Shown here piece after piece: positions 1 through 9,249 of a stretch of DNA of 64,000 nucleotides (the stretch's first letter is position 1; every line of letters starts with the position of its first letter). A program made the position numbers and the translations under genes. The notes beneath the pieces were generated by a model. The model ran no database searches. It was not told the origin of the DNA and saw only the letters and a program-made list of their open reading frames with translations. The stretch is from positions 620,001-684,000 of the forward strand of contig BAOK01000001.1 in assembly GCA_000509225.1 (NCBI GenBank). The letters run 5' to 3'. Source of the stretch: Parvibaculaceae bacterium Mf 1.05b.01. Its GTDB lineage: Bacteria > Pseudomonadota > Alphaproteobacteria > Parvibaculales > Parvibaculaceae.

Positions 1-1499
1 GCTTTCGCGCGCTTCGTGGCGTTGCGCTAATCATGATGGCGCGACCGGAAGAAGCGATTGCCGACCTGGCTTTCCCTGCATTGGATGATGATCCGCATTC
101 CTCGCTCTGGCGCGGGGTGGCTTACGCAGAATTGGCCCAGTGGGGAGATGCGCGCTTGGCGTTCGAACAGGCAGAGAAAGCTTTTGAGATTTACGGGCCG
201 GACCTGCAGGCTCTATTCAGGATGAAGGCCGCTGAGGCATCACTCGCGACGGGTGATCTTGGTAGTGTTGAATTCAATTTGGACAGGATCCCCGCAGGTG
301 CAGACGACGATCGATGGACAGAACAAGCAGCCCTTACACGCGCCCACCTTTTCGAGGCGTTGGGACGGGTTGATGAAGCCCTTGAAATTTATGATCAACT
401 CCTGACCTCGGATCACAGAGCCATCCTTGCCCGCGCACGTTTTGGCCATGCCGACCTTCGGCATGAACTTGGTGCCATGAGTGACGAAGAGCTGACCAAT
501 GAGCTGCACGCCCTGCGCCTGGTTTGGCGAGGTGACGACCTTGAACTGGCCGTTCTGGAACGCCTGGGCGAGCTGTTGATTGCGAAAGGTGAGGTCGCTG
601 AGGGGCTGGAAATCTGGCGAATGGCCGTTGGGACGTTCCCGGAAACCGAGCGGGCGCGTCGTGTTGCTTCCAGTATGACAGAGACATTTACTGATCTTTA
701 TTTGAGCGGTGGTGCCGACGAGATGGACCCGGTTGAAGCCCTCTCCATCTATTATGAGTTTCGTGAGCTAACACCAATTGGTCGGCGTGGGGATGCGCTT
801 ATTCGCAATCTCGCCGACCGGATGGTTGAGGTTGATCTATTGGATAAGGCTGCAACGCTGCTCCGGCATCAGGTTGATAATCGCCTCCGCGGCACTGCGC
901 AGGCACAGGTTGCCGCCAAGCTTGCCTTGATTGAGCTTATGAACAGGCAGCCATCGGCTGCACTTCAGGCCATTCGGTCGACCAAGCAGGTCCGGTTGCC
1001 CAAAGATCTTACCCATAAACGTCGGTTGCTCGAAGCGCGCGCTCTGACAGACCTTGGATTGTATGATCATGCCTTGGATCTTCTCTCTGAGACAGAAGGC
1101 GAAGGGGTTGCTGACCTGGTCGCCAATATTCATTGGGAAGCACAGCAATGGGCGGTCGCTGCCGCCAATTTCGAAACCGCGCTTGGGGCACGCTGGCGCG
1201 ATCCACTCCCACTTACTGAAGACGAACGGTTTCAGGTCTTGCGTGCTGCCATAAGCTTTTCTCTGGATGATGATGCCATCGGGCTGGAGCGCATGCGGGC
1301 CAAATTCGGAGATCTGATGAGTGCAAGCCCGGATGCTTCAGCCTTTGCTGTGGTCACAGACCCCATTCAAACCAATGGGGTGGCTTTCAGAGACCTCGCG
1401 CGCAGCGTTGCGTCCATCGACACTTTGGACAGTTTTGTGCAGAGTATGGAAGGCAGTTTCTCAGAGCCTTTGGACGGCTTAGATCCAGCGATCAATTGA
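1..1499 (+). CDS. C-terminal part of a TPR-like helical-repeat protein (5'-truncated by the window edge)
   Basis: The frame is open from the first complete codon at position 3, so the Met at 33 is probably internal and the gene begins outside the window. The visible part (about 498 residues) is almost all alpha-helical, with repeated Ala/Leu-rich helix pairs such as LWRGVAYAELAQWGDARLAF and ALTRAHLFEALGRVDEALEI, typical of tetratricopeptide repeats. These suggest protein-protein scaffolding. No enzymatic motif or membrane segment is seen. It converges on fliP, so a flagellar role is possible but only suggested by position. I do not recognise the family. Confidence is high that it is a gene and low for function. 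Confidence 0.75.
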   Translation, partial: FRALRGVALIMMARPEEAIADLAFPALDDDPHSSLWRGVAYAELAQWGDARLAFEQAEKAFEIYGPDLQALFRMKAAEASLATGDLGSVEFNLDRIPAGADDDRWTEQAALTRAHLFEALGRVDEALEIYDQLLTSDHRAILARARFGHADLRHELGAMSDEELTNELHALRLVWRGDDLELAVLERLGELLIAKGEVAEGLEIWRMAVGTFPETERARRVASSMTETFTDLYLSGGADEMDPVEALSIYYEFRELTPIGRRGDALIRNLADRMVEVDLLDKAATLLRHQVDNRLRGTAQAQVAAKLALIELMNRQPSAALQAIRSTKQVRLPKDLTHKRRLLEARALTDLGLYDHALDLLSETEGEGVADLVANIHWEAQQWAVAAANFETALGARWRDPLPLTEDERFQVLRAAISFSLDDDAIGLERMRAKFGDLMSASPDASAFAVVTDPIQTNGVAFRDLARSVASIDTLDSFVQSMEGSFSEPLDGLDPAIN

Positions 1500-1544
1500 A
1501 GGAACAGTTCTGCCAAATCCGGGCAGGTGCAGGTGGACTAACCA

Positions 1545-1566
1545 CGGCCACCCGTTGATGTGGCCG
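1545..1566. terminator. Weak hairpin between convergent genes
   Basis: CGGCCAC (1545-1551) pairs with GTGGCCG (1560-1566) across an 8-nt loop in the gap between the TPR-like gene and the fliP stop. There is only a short ATTT after it, so termination is a guess from position. Confidence 0.3.
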
Positions 1567-1590
1567 ATTTACGGTGTTGGCTGTTGGTAG

Positions 1591-2346
1591 CTAAGTCCCG
1601 AAGCTTTGAACCAATGATCCCGTGATCAAGTGCCAGCCGTCCACAAGCACAAAGAAGATGAGCTTGAAGGGCAGGGAAATAATGATGGGTGGCAGCATCA
1701 TCATGCCCATAGACATGAGGACAGAGGCCACAATCATGTCGATGACGATGAAGGGGACAAAGATAAGAAAGCCAATTTCAAAAGCCCGCTTCAGCTCGCT
1801 GATCATGAAAGCAGGGACGACGACCTGAAAAGGAATGTCCTGCTGTTCTTCGACAGCGGGTGTTTTTGACAGGTCCATGAATAGCTGCAGGTCTTTGTCT
1901 CGTACCTGGGTCAGCATGAACTCCTGAAACGGTTTGGAGGAAATGCTCAGGGCTTCGCCCATTTCGATTTCTTCATTGATGAGCGGCTCAATGCCCGTCT
2001 CATAGGCCGTTTCAAACACTGGCGCCATGATGAACGCTGTGAGGAAGAGAGCGAGACTGATGATCACAGAGTTTGGGGGGGATTGCTGCACGCCCATCGC
2101 GGTTCTCAGGAGTGAGAGTACCACCACAATTCGCACAAAGGAGGTGATCATGATCAGGATAGACGGAGCGAGGCTGAGTACCGTGACGAGCGCGATGATC
2201 TGAACAACGCGTTCGGTGAGGCCAAAGCCTTCTGAGAAGTCTACGTTGATGGTTTCTGCCGAAGCGGGGAGGGCGGACAGCAGCAAAACCACTAGACCTG
2301 CAAGAGCAGCAAATGTCAGATGCTTTTGACTTGGGGAGAAAATCAC
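1591..2346 (-). CDS. fliP: Flagellar type III export gate protein FliP
   Basis: Core of the inner-membrane flagellar export gate, assembling with FliQ and FliR. The 251-residue protein has a cleavable-type signal (residues 1-30, ending PASAET), then TM segments near 45-75, 85-110, 185-210 and 215-240. The family signature is present near the C-terminus (PFKLIFFVLVDGWHLI), and length is normal. Its ATG overlaps the fliO stop by 4 nt (ATGA), implying translational coupling. The fliO-fliP pair is transcribed away from flgB-flgC-fliE-fliQ-fliR-flhB, which carries the partner gate genes. Confidence 0.97.
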   Translation of the reverse strand: MIFSPSQKHLTFAALAGLVVLLLSALPASAETINVDFSEGFGLTERVVQIIALVTVLSLAPSILIMITSFVRIVVVLSLLRTAMGVQQSPPNSVIISLALFLTAFIMAPVFETAYETGIEPLINEEIEMGEALSISSKPFQEFMLTQVRDKDLQLFMDLSKTPAVEEQQDIPFQVVVPAFMISELKRAFEIGFLIFVPFIVIDMIVASVLMSMGMMMLPPIIISLPFKLIFFVLVDGWHLITGSLVQSFGT

Positions 2347-2723
2347 GCGCGGCGCTCCTTCAGGAGGGAGACAACCTTCTGCATCTGATCCGTTACGGGG
2401 CCGGTAAGGGCTGATGCGTTGAGGGGTTTAACCTCAGCTGCAGGGTCGATTTCTGGCTCTGCCTTGGCGGGCAGCCCGGCTTCTAGAATGGTGTCTTGAT
2501 CTCCAAGGAGGAGGAGGTGTTCGCGATCATCGTGTCGCACAATCACTAGCTTGCGCTTGGGATCGATTGAGAGTGTTTCGGTGACGGCGAGACGCTTGGT
2601 CGGAGATGTTTGACGACCTGTTGGTACCAAGCCGAAGCGCTTTGCGCCCCAGGCACAGGCGACAATAAGACCGACAACAAAAATAAGCGCCGATGCGAAG
2701 CGGAGTATTTCGCTGAGTTCCAT
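2343..2723 (-). CDS. fliO: Flagellar biosynthesis protein FliO
   Basis: Small membrane protein that assists assembly of the FliP ring. It has 126 residues: one TM segment at about 7-27, then a basic stretch and the beta-rich FliO domain (RLAVTETLSIDPKRKLVIVR, then HLLLLG), ending in a variable Ala/Pro-rich tail and a charged helix. It overlaps fliP by 4 nt and precedes it in the same transcript. The promoter should lie in the fliO-flgB gap, which holds CtrA-like boxes. FliO sequences diverge strongly, so context adds much to the call. Confidence 0.9.
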   Translation of the reverse strand: MELSEILRFASALIFVVGLIVACAWGAKRFGLVPTGRQTSPTKRLAVTETLSIDPKRKLVIVRHDDREHLLLLGDQDTILEAGLPAKAEPEIDPAAEVKPLNASALTGPVTDQMQKVVSLLKERRA

Positions 2724-2823
2724 GAACTTTCCCCAATAAACCCTGGCACTTGATGGTGGCGAAACTGGTTAACAAAACCGCCGCACCTGTGCCGTAACTG
2801 GGCAGATGTTGCCGGGTTTATGC

Positions 2824-2838
2824 TTAAGAACGGGTTAA
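2824..2838. promoter_or_regulatory. Perfect CtrA-type box TTAA-N7-TTAA
   Basis: TTAA (2824-2827), seven bases, TTAA (2835-2838): the binding consensus of the alphaproteobacterial cell-cycle regulator CtrA. It lies between fliO and flgB. CtrA is known to control early flagellar operons in Caulobacter and relatives, and its kinase CckA is encoded 4 kb away. Direct control here is inference. Confidence 0.7.
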
Positions 2839-2905
2839 GCCCGTCAAAATGTCCTGTAGATACAATGGTCGAGCGATTTGGGGGCTTTAGCCTGTGGGAA
2901 ACCAA

Positions 2906-2920
2906 TTAAGGCAAAATTTA
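2906..2920. promoter_or_regulatory. Near-match CtrA-type box (TTAA-N7-TTTA)
   Basis: TTAA at 2906-2909 and TTTA at 2917-2920 with a 7-bp spacer, one base from consensus. It lies closer to flgB than the perfect box, so the pair could serve the two divergent operons. Confidence 0.4.
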
Positions 2921-3001
2921 CCTAGTGGCGCGAAACTGCTCTTAACGAACGACGCAAGGATTGCATCTGTTCGCGATTTCTCATTCGCGTGATCCCAGAA
3001 A

Positions 3002-3037
3002 GGGTTGCACCACGCGGCAACCCGCACCTCACGGTGC
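3002..3037 (+). other. Two tandem hairpins in the flgB leader
   Basis: GGGTTGC (3002-3008) pairs with GCAACCC (3017-3023). Immediately after, GCACC (3024-3028) pairs with GGTGC (3033-3037). They end about 20 nt before the flgB ATG. No T-tract follows, so these look like leader structure rather than a terminator. Function unknown. Confidence 0.4.
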
Positions 3038-3056
3038 ATGATCAGGACGCGCGCCC

Positions 3057-3467
3057 ATGTTTCTTGGTGACTCCCCCATCTTTTCGATGATGAAGGAACG
3101 CATGCATTGGCTGTCGGACCGGCAGCGGGTGATTGCAGAGAATGTCGCGAATGCAGATACCCCCAACTATATCGCTAAGGACCTGTCGGAACCTGACTTT
3201 GGTGCGATGCTGCGGTCACGCAGCTCGCGGCCCGTCCTGACAGCAACGCGGACAGACGGGAACCACCTGAGTGCGAATGGCAGCACCGGTGGTAGCTCTG
3301 CTGCCTATGTTCGAAGCCCAGATTTTGAAACCACACCGACCGGCAACTCAGTGGTGTTGGAAGAACAGATGATTAAGGCCGCTCAGAACCAGATGGATTA
3401 CCAGACGGTGACAGGTCTCTACGCCAAGAGCGTCGGCATGTTGAAAATTGCCCTGGGTAAGGGCTGA
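3057..3467 (+). CDS. flgB: Flagellar basal-body rod protein FlgB
   Basis: Proximal rod subunit of the flagellar basal body, exported through the FliPQR-FlhB gate. The 136 residues have the usual N-terminal rod helix and signature (RQRVIAENVANADTPNYIAK, residues about 23-42), a variable centre, and a C-terminal helix that packs in the rod. Length is typical. It is the first gene of a plus-strand operon, 22 nt before flgC. The start is the ATG after AGGA in the leader. Confidence 0.97.
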   Translation: MFLGDSPIFSMMKERMHWLSDRQRVIAENVANADTPNYIAKDLSEPDFGAMLRSRSSRPVLTATRTDGNHLSANGSTGGSSAAYVRSPDFETTPTGNSVVLEEQMIKAAQNQMDYQTVTGLYAKSVGMLKIALGKG

Positions 3468-3489
3468 GCATATTTGAGGAGAGCAGACT

Positions 3490-3900
3490 ATGGATCTCGT
3501 GAAATCAATGATGATTGCTGCTTCCGGCATGCGAGCCCAAAGTGGACGTATGCGGGTTCTGGCGGAGAATATTGCTAACTCGCAGTCAGCTGCGACCACG
3601 CCTGGGGCAGAGCCTTACCGTCGGCAGATTGTGACGTTTGAGAGCGAACTTGACCGCGAGCTGAATGCTCGTGTTGTGAAGGTTGGCAAGCCCGTCGCTG
3701 ATAAGTCTGACTTTGAATTGAAATACATGCCCGGCCACCCCGGCGCCGATGACAATGGCTATGTGCAGATGCCAAACGTCAATGGGCTTGTAGAGTCCAT
3801 GGATATGAAAGAGGCACAGCGCTCATATGAAGCGAACCTCAATATGATCCAGGCATCCCGGCGCATGATGTCTCAGACACTCGAATTGCTTCGTCGTTGA
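3490..3900 (+). CDS. flgC: Flagellar basal-body rod protein FlgC
   Basis: Proximal rod subunit. It has 136 residues with the conserved N-terminal helix (MIAASGMRAQSGRMRVLAENIAN) and the C-terminal rod motif (YEANLNMIQASRRMMSQTLE). A GAGGAGAG Shine-Dalgarno sits just before the ATG. It lies between flgB and fliE, the usual alphaproteobacterial order. Nothing is unusual. Confidence 0.97.
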   Translation: MDLVKSMMIAASGMRAQSGRMRVLAENIANSQSAATTPGAEPYRRQIVTFESELDRELNARVVKVGKPVADKSDFELKYMPGHPGADDNGYVQMPNVNGLVESMDMKEAQRSYEANLNMIQASRRMMSQTLELLRR

Positions 3901-3928
3901 ACCTAAACCCTTTTAGAGGAAACACGTC

Positions 3929-4252
3929 ATGACTGTTCCTGCTTCTGTTGCACTTAGCGCCTATACCAATGCCGTTAAACAGGCGACTGACCTGGGCGGT
4001 GCCAATGATGTTGCCGCAACCGCTGGTTCTGGCCAGGGCGGTTTTGGGGACATGCTCAAAGGTGTTGTGGAAAACATGGCTGCATCGGGCATCAATGCAG
4101 AACAGCAGACAGCGTCTGCAGTTGCTGGAACAGCGGATGTGGTTGATGTCGTAACGGCGGTTTCTGAAGCCGAAGCAACCTTACAGACCGTTGTTGCGAT
4201 CCGCGACAATGTGATTACGGCTTACCAGGAAATTATGAAGATGCCGATCTAA
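3929..4252 (+). CDS. fliE: Flagellar hook-basal body protein FliE
   Basis: Adapter between the MS ring and the proximal rod, and an early export substrate. It has 107 residues: a low-complexity Ala/Gly/Thr-rich N-terminus and the conserved C-terminal helices ending VVAIRDNVITAYQEIMKMPI, the family hallmark. An AGAGGAAAC ribosome-binding site precedes the ATG. It is 28 nt after flgC in the same operon. Confidence 0.95.
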   Translation: MTVPASVALSAYTNAVKQATDLGGANDVAATAGSGQGGFGDMLKGVVENMAASGINAEQQTASAVAGTADVVDVVTAVSEAEATLQTVVAIRDNVITAYQEIMKMPI

Positions 4253-4276
4253 GGCACTTATTAGGGAGTGAAGGGG

Positions 4277-4540
4277 ATGACAGGACCGGAAGTTTTGGAC
4301 GTTGGGCGTGAGGGCATTGTTGTGCTGCTCAAAGTTTCGTCCCCGCTTATGCTTGTTGGGCTAAGTGTTGGCCTGGTCATTGCGCTCTTCCAGGCGTTAA
4401 CACAGATCCAAGAAATGACGCTGGTCTTCGTACCAAAGATTCTTGCGATCTTTATCGGCCTGATCGTGATGCTGCCTTTTATGGGCAGCACATTGGGCGC
4501 TTACATGACCTTTATTGCTGACAGAATTGTCTCTGGTTGA
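4277..4540 (+). CDS. fliQ: Flagellar export gate protein FliQ
   Basis: Two-TM-helix gate subunit, present in several copies in the FliPQR complex. It has 87 residues with TM helices at about 14-40 and 50-78 (the conserved QALTQIQEMTLVFVPKI region lies between and into them). I chose ATG 4277 because GGGAG ends 8 nt before it. A GTG at 4268 would add only three residues and would overlap that ribosome-binding site. Confidence 0.95.
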   Translation: MTGPEVLDVGREGIVVLLKVSSPLMLVGLSVGLVIALFQALTQIQEMTLVFVPKILAIFIGLIVMLPFMGSTLGAYMTFIADRIVSG

Positions 4541-4582
4541 TGTGCGCAATCCTGTTCCCGAATTCTCAAATGGTGCTCGCAG

Positions 4583-5341
4583 ATGAGTTTTGAGCTCGCG
4601 CCCACAACAGCCTATGTGTTCATGCTGGTTTTTTCCCGCATCGGCACCATGGTGATGTTGATGCCGGCGCTTGGTGAGTTCAGTGTCTCAAGTCGTGTGC
4701 GACTGACGCTTGCCGTCCTGATTTCAATGGTCTTGATGCCGCTTGTATCGGATGCGTACGGACCGATGCCGGCGACGGTATCAGGCGTTGCCTGGGGCGT
4801 TATCTCAGAAATCGCTGTTGGGTTTCTTATCGGGTCAGTTGCGCGCCTTATCATGAGTGCGCTGCAGGTTGCCGGCACCATCATTGCTTTTCAGACCGGC
4901 CTTGCCTTTGCACAGAATGTCGATCCGACGCAGGGCATCCAAAGTGCGCTCGTGGGGTCTTTCCTGTCCATGCTGGCTGTGACAATGATCTTTGCGACGG
5001 ACCTGCATTTTCTGTTGATCGCCGCCATGCGCGACAGCTATGTGTTGTTTGAGCCGGGTGCGGGCGTGCCTATTGGGGATTTTGTCGAGACAGCCACAGG
5101 TGTCGTCGCAGGGTCATTCAAATTAGCTGTCCAAATTGCCGCGCCCTTTGTCGTCTTTGGGATGATTTTCTATTTGGCGCTTGGCATTCTTTCTAAACTG
5201 ATGCCGCAGGTTCAGATTTTTTTCGTGGCCATGCCGGCAAATATCCTGTTGGGGTTTGCATTATTTGCTGTGCTCATGGGCGCGATGATGATGTGGTTTC
5301 TCACCTTTTTCGAAGAGAGCATGAGTTTGTTCCTGGCCTGA
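4583..5341 (+). CDS. fliR: Flagellar export gate protein FliR
   Basis: Inner-membrane export gate subunit that completes the FliP5-FliQ4-FliR1 assembly. It has 252 residues with about six hydrophobic segments. The family motif near the C-terminus is PQVQIFFVAMPANILLGFAL, and length is normal. It follows fliQ by 42 nt and precedes flhB by 28 nt. Confidence 0.96.
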   Translation: MSFELAPTTAYVFMLVFSRIGTMVMLMPALGEFSVSSRVRLTLAVLISMVLMPLVSDAYGPMPATVSGVAWGVISEIAVGFLIGSVARLIMSALQVAGTIIAFQTGLAFAQNVDPTQGIQSALVGSFLSMLAVTMIFATDLHFLLIAAMRDSYVLFEPGAGVPIGDFVETATGVVAGSFKLAVQIAAPFVVFGMIFYLALGILSKLMPQVQIFFVAMPANILLGFALFAVLMGAMMMWFLTFFEESMSLFLA

Positions 5342-5369
5342 TGGCTAGGCGCTTCGTGCGAGAGGGTCT

Positions 5370-6443
5370 ATGGCGGATCAAGCCGACGATTCAGAAAAAA
5401 CCGAAGAGGCGACCTCCAAAAAGCTGGAGGACGCCCGAAAAAAGGGTGACATGCCCAAGAGCCAGGAGGTCAATACCTGGTTCATCATGATTGCGACGGC
5501 GTTGGTGGTCGGAATTGCGTCGACTGGTGCTTCCGGGGATTTTGCGCGCGCCTTCACTGTTTTTCTCTCTGACCCTCACGACATTGCCGTTGATCAAAAC
5601 AATCTTATGTTTGTATGGGAGCAGATTGGGATTGCGGTCCTCAAAATTCTCGCCATACCGATGATGCTTCTGATGGGGGCAGGTGTTGCCGGAAATCTTG
5701 TTCAGAACATGCCGGTTTTCTCGACAGAGAATATGAAGCCGAAGCTCAGCAAGATTTCTCCGATGGCGGGTTTGAAGCGGCTTTTTTCACCCAAAAGTCT
5801 GATGAACTTCACAAAGGGTTTGGTGAAACTGAGCTTGGTGTCGGTGGCGACCTTTCTCATTGTCTGGCCCATGCGGGATCAGCTGCTCATCATGATGACC
5901 ATGGATGTGGGGATGCTGCTTCCTTTTGTTCAATCAATTGCGGTCAAAATCCTGGCGATGGTGGTCGCAATTATGACCGTGCTCGCGGCTGCGGACTATG
6001 TGTTTGAAGTGGCTCAGTGGAACAAGAAGCAGCGCATGACCGTTCAAGAGGTCAAAGACGAATACAAGCAGATGGAAGGGGACCCAACGGTCAAAGCGAA
6101 GCTCCGGGCGCTCCGAATGGAACGGGGACGTCAGCGTATGATGTCCCGTGTGCCTGATGCAGCGGTCATCATTACCAACCCGACCCATTATGCCGTTGCA
6201 TTGGAGTACAGCCAAGGCATGGCCGCGCCGGTCTGTGTGGCCAAGGGTATGGATGCCATTGCCCTAAAAATCAGGGAAATCGGGGCAGAGCATGATGTGC
6301 CGATTGTCGAGAGCCCGCCGCTTGCCCGAGCCCTTTATGCTTCTGTGGAACTGGAAGAGTCTATTCCGCCAGAACATTACAAAGCGGTGGCTGAGGTTGT
6401 TGGCTACGTGATGCGTCTTAAGAGTAAGATGTCCCGCAGCTAG
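5370..6443 (+). CDS. flhB: Flagellar export switch protein FlhB
   Basis: Switches export specificity from rod/hook to filament substrates by autocleavage. It has 357 residues: a charged N-terminus (SEKTEEATSKKLEDARKKGD), four TM helices to about residue 210, then the cytosolic domain. The self-cleavage motif NPTH is intact at residues 270-273 (ITNPTHYAVAL). It is the last flagellar gene of the operon; cckA follows 103 nt later on the same strand. Confidence 0.97.
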   Translation: MADQADDSEKTEEATSKKLEDARKKGDMPKSQEVNTWFIMIATALVVGIASTGASGDFARAFTVFLSDPHDIAVDQNNLMFVWEQIGIAVLKILAIPMMLLMGAGVAGNLVQNMPVFSTENMKPKLSKISPMAGLKRLFSPKSLMNFTKGLVKLSLVSVATFLIVWPMRDQLLIMMTMDVGMLLPFVQSIAVKILAMVVAIMTVLAAADYVFEVAQWNKKQRMTVQEVKDEYKQMEGDPTVKAKLRALRMERGRQRMMSRVPDAAVIITNPTHYAVALEYSQGMAAPVCVAKGMDAIALKIREIGAEHDVPIVESPPLARALYASVELEESIPPEHYKAVAEVVGYVMRLKSKMSRS

Positions 6444-6546
6444 CGTGTACGATGATTCGCGGACGCTGGGGCATTGATCGCAGCCGGATATAGCAGAACT
6501 GTCCGGTTCCTTAGGATTGTGACATCAGCAGATAAGATCTGGACAA

Positions 6547-9174
6547 ATGAGCGATACACTGATGGACGGGCCCGGAGGCGGCGGGGCTCGGGGCGACGAG
6601 CCAGCTTCTGATCCGAAGACGACACTTAGTGAGGTTGCTCGCGCTTCTTCAGACAAGGAGGGGACCGGGGCCGGAGACAGGGCTGGACTTCCTGATCAGA
6701 ACCGATGGCGCAGTTCGCTGGGATTGGCGGGCCTGATTGGGCTCTTTTTAGCTGGCGCTGCAGGCGGTTTTGTTTTTCTCAATCTTAGCGCTGCGGGGCC
6801 TTTGGGTTATTTGATGATTGGCGGGCTGGTCGCGGTCGGGTTTTTCTCAACCGTGGCGCTTGTTGCCGGGCGTCCTTCAAGCCCGATTGTGGGACGCGGC
6901 AAAGTTACCGGCGTTGCTGGTCACGCATTGGAAAGTCTGCCTGACCCCTGTCTCGTGACCGACCGCCGAGGGTCCGTCCTTTTTGCGAACCAGGCCTATC
7001 GGCATCTCGGGCTTGATGCACATGACCGCCCAATGCCGTTGGAACGGCTACTTGCTGGTCAGGTCGGGGTTGATGAACAGCTATATCAATTAGCGCAGGC
7101 AGCCCGGCTGGGCTTGGCAGATGAGGAAGAGCTGCGCTTTGTTCCTCCTGCGGGGCAGGGCCAGGAGCGGGTGTTTAAAGCAGCCGTTCAGCCGCTGACG
7201 GGAGCGGCAGCAAAGACCGGTGCCAGCATTTGGCTCCTAAGAGACATGACGGCTGAGAGACTTGCTGCAGCGCAAGCGCAAGTGGGGCGCGACAAATATC
7301 TGGCCTATCTGGATGACGCGCCATTCGGCTTTTTCTCGGCCCAGGAGTCTGGTCAGCTAGATTATGTGAACCAGATGTTCGCAACCATGGTGGGACAATC
7401 CGCCGAAGACCTGGTGTCAGGCACCACACGATTTGGCGATCTTGTGGCGGGTGATGTGAACGCCTTTGTTCAGGAAAAAGATGGCGAGGATGGTACCCAT
7501 GTCATCGATGTTGATCTGGCGGGCCCCGATGGTCCGGTCCAGGTGCGCATTGTGCAAAATTTTGCGCCGACGCGGGACGGCGCCCCTGGGGCGTCGCGTT
7601 CTGTGGTTATGTTCCGGGAGGACGAAGACGATACGGAAGCGCATTTGCGCGACGCCGAAATGCGCTTTGCGCGTTTCTTCAACAATGCACCGATCGGTGT
7701 CGCCACGCTGGACAAGGACGGCGTGCTTGGCAGTTCGAACGCGGCGTTTGTCACTCTTGTTGGTGGGACACCTGACGCAGGCAGCCGATTTGCCGATCTG
7801 GTTGTTCCAGAGGACCGGGTGGCCCTTTTAGAGTTCCTAGACGGTGCCGTGTCATCAGGGGGCTCTCGGGGCCCCATTGATATTCGGTTCCTCCAGAAGC
7901 AGGGTGAGGAGATTGAGAAGACTGCCCAGCTATTTGCCAGCTACTCCAACGAGACGGGGGGACAGCCTTCTATCATCGCCTATCTCATTGATACGAGTGA
8001 ACAGAAGTCGCTTGAGATGCAGTTCGCTCAATCGCAGAAGATGCAGGCGGTCGGACAGCTTGCGGGCGGTGTGGCGCACGATTTCAATAATTTGCTCACC
8101 GCGATTATCGGCTTTTGTGACCTGCTTCTTGCGCGCCATCAGGCCGGCGACCCGAGCTTTGCTGATGTCATGCAGATCAAGCAGAACGCTAACAGGGCCG
8201 CGAACCTTGTGCGGCAGCTGCTTGCCTTCTCCCGCCGCCAGACATTGCGGCCGAAGGTTCTGAACCTTACCGATGAGCTTGCGGAGCTTTCCAATCTGCT
8301 GAGCCGCCTTCTGGGTGAAACAGTGGAGCTCAAGATTACCCATGAGCGGGACCTGGGGCTTGTAAAGGTCGATCAGAACCAGCTGGAGCAAGTGGTGATC
8401 AACCTGGCTGTGAATGCGCGCGATGCCATGGAAGATGGCGGGCGCCTCACCATTCGCACGGCCAATGTCTCTGCTGAGGATGCAAAAGCGCTGGATCATG
8501 CGCTGATGCCACCGGCCGAATATGTGCTGATCGAAGTGACGGATACTGGTTGCGGTATCCCGAAAGAACATCTGGGCAAGATCTTCGAGCCGTTCTTCAC
8601 AACGAAAGATGTGAGCAAAGGGACGGGGCTCGGCCTCTCTACGGTCTATGGGATCGTGAAGCAGACTGGCGGCTATATCTTTGCCTTCTCCACTGTCGAC
8701 AAGGGCACCACCTTCCGCATTTATCTGCCGCGCTATTTCGAGACAGAGGAAGAAGCGGCGGCGAAGGTCCAGGCTCAAGTTGAAGAAACCGCGGCACCAG
8801 ATCTCACCGGCAAGGGCACGATCCTGTTGGTGGAAGACGAAGATGCCGTGCGGACCTTTGCGGTCAGGGCGCTCGGCACACGGGGTTACACTGTCCTTGA
8901 AGCTGAGAGTGGCGACGTGGCGCTGGAGATTGTCGACAGCCACGAGGGCACGATTGACCTCGTGGTGAGCGACGTGGTGATGCCCAATATGGATGGGCCG
9001 ACCATGGTGAAACAGCTGCAGGAAAAACGGCCGGGTACCAAGATCATTTTCATCTCCGGCTATGCGGAAGATGCTTTTGCCAAGAGCCTCGACCCGTCCG
9101 TCGACTTCCGCTTTTTGCCAAAACCTTTCAGCCTGAAGCAGCTCGCAGCGGCTGTGAAAGAGGCGATGGGGTAG
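6547..9174 (+). CDS. cckA: Cell-cycle hybrid histidine kinase CckA
   Basis: Bifunctional kinase/phosphatase at the top of the ChpT-CtrA/CpdR phosphorelay. The 875 residues contain two TM helices (about 56-78 and 85-107), PAS-like domains (about 125-230, 250-355, 370-480), a HisKA domain with the phospho-acceptor in [11 protein letters not shown] (His511), an ATPase domain with DTGCGIP and GTGLGLSTV boxes, and a C-terminal receiver with phospho-acceptor Asp809 in [10 protein letters not shown]. The full set of domains is intact. The gene follows flhB and is near a CtrA-type box before flgB. The ribosome-binding site is weak, so the exact start is less certain than the identity. Confidence 0.95.
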   Translation: MSDTLMDGPGGGGARGDEPASDPKTTLSEVARASSDKEGTGAGDRAGLPDQNRWRSSLGLAGLIGLFLAGAAGGFVFLNLSAAGPLGYLMIGGLVAVGFFSTVALVAGRPSSPIVGRGKVTGVAGHALESLPDPCLVTDRRGSVLFANQAYRHLGLDAHDRPMPLERLLAGQVGVDEQLYQLAQAARLGLADEEELRFVPPAGQGQERVFKAAVQPLTGAAAKTGASIWLLRDMTAERLAAAQAQVGRDKYLAYLDDAPFGFFSAQESGQLDYVNQMFATMVGQSAEDLVSGTTRFGDLVAGDVNAFVQEKDGEDGTHVIDVDLAGPDGPVQVRIVQNFAPTRDGAPGASRSVVMFREDEDDTEAHLRDAEMRFARFFNNAPIGVATLDKDGVLGSSNAAFVTLVGGTPDAGSRFADLVVPEDRVALLEFLDGAVSSGGSRGPIDIRFLQKQGEEIEKTAQLFASYSNETGGQPSIIAYLIDTSEQKSLEMQFAQSQKMQAVGQLAGGVAHDFNNLLTAIIGFCDLLLARHQAGDPSFADVMQIKQNANRAANLVRQLLAFSRRQTLRPKVLNLTDELAELSNLLSRLLGETVELKITHERDLGLVKVDQNQLEQVVINLAVNARDAMEDGGRLTIRTANVSAEDAKALDHALMPPAEYVLIEVTDTGCGIPKEHLGKIFEPFFTTKDVSKGTGLGLSTVYGIVKQTGGYIFAFSTVDKGTTFRIYLPRYFETEEEAAAKVQAQVEETAAPDLTGKGTILLVEDEDAVRTFAVRALGTRGYTVLEAESGDVALEIVDSHEGTIDLVVSDVVMPNMDGPTMVKQLQEKRPGTKIIFISGYAEDAFAKSLDPSVDFRFLPKPFSLKQLAAAVKEAMG

Positions 9175-9234
9175 GCGAACTCCAGGTTGTCGCGATTCTG
9201 TCTTTCTTCGCGCTGATCTGTGCATAAATCTGTG

Positions 9235-9249
9235 GAACAGGTTTAGAAC
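9235..9249. promoter_or_regulatory. SOS (LexA) box before recA
   Basis: GAAC (9235-9238), seven bases, GAAC (9246-9249), a perfect match to the alphaproteobacterial LexA direct-repeat operator GAAC-N7-GAAC. It lies about 110 bp before recA, so LexA repression and DNA-damage induction are expected. Confidence 0.8.

Larger units (their letters stand above)
2724..3056. promoter_or_regulatory. Divergent flagellar promoter region fliO / flgB
   Basis: A 333-bp gap between divergent operons. It is AT-richer than the flanking genes and contains one perfect and one near-perfect CtrA-type box (listed separately), isolated TTAAC half sites at 2769 and 2942, and two tandem hairpins just before flgB. I looked for a sigma-54 signature (TGGCAC-N5-TTGC) and found only an unpaired TGGCAC near 2746. 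Confidence 0.6.

Noticed and set aside
2724-3056. Sigma-54 promoter for flgB
   Set aside because: TGGCAC occurs once near 2746 but no TTGC at the required spacing; I do not claim it.
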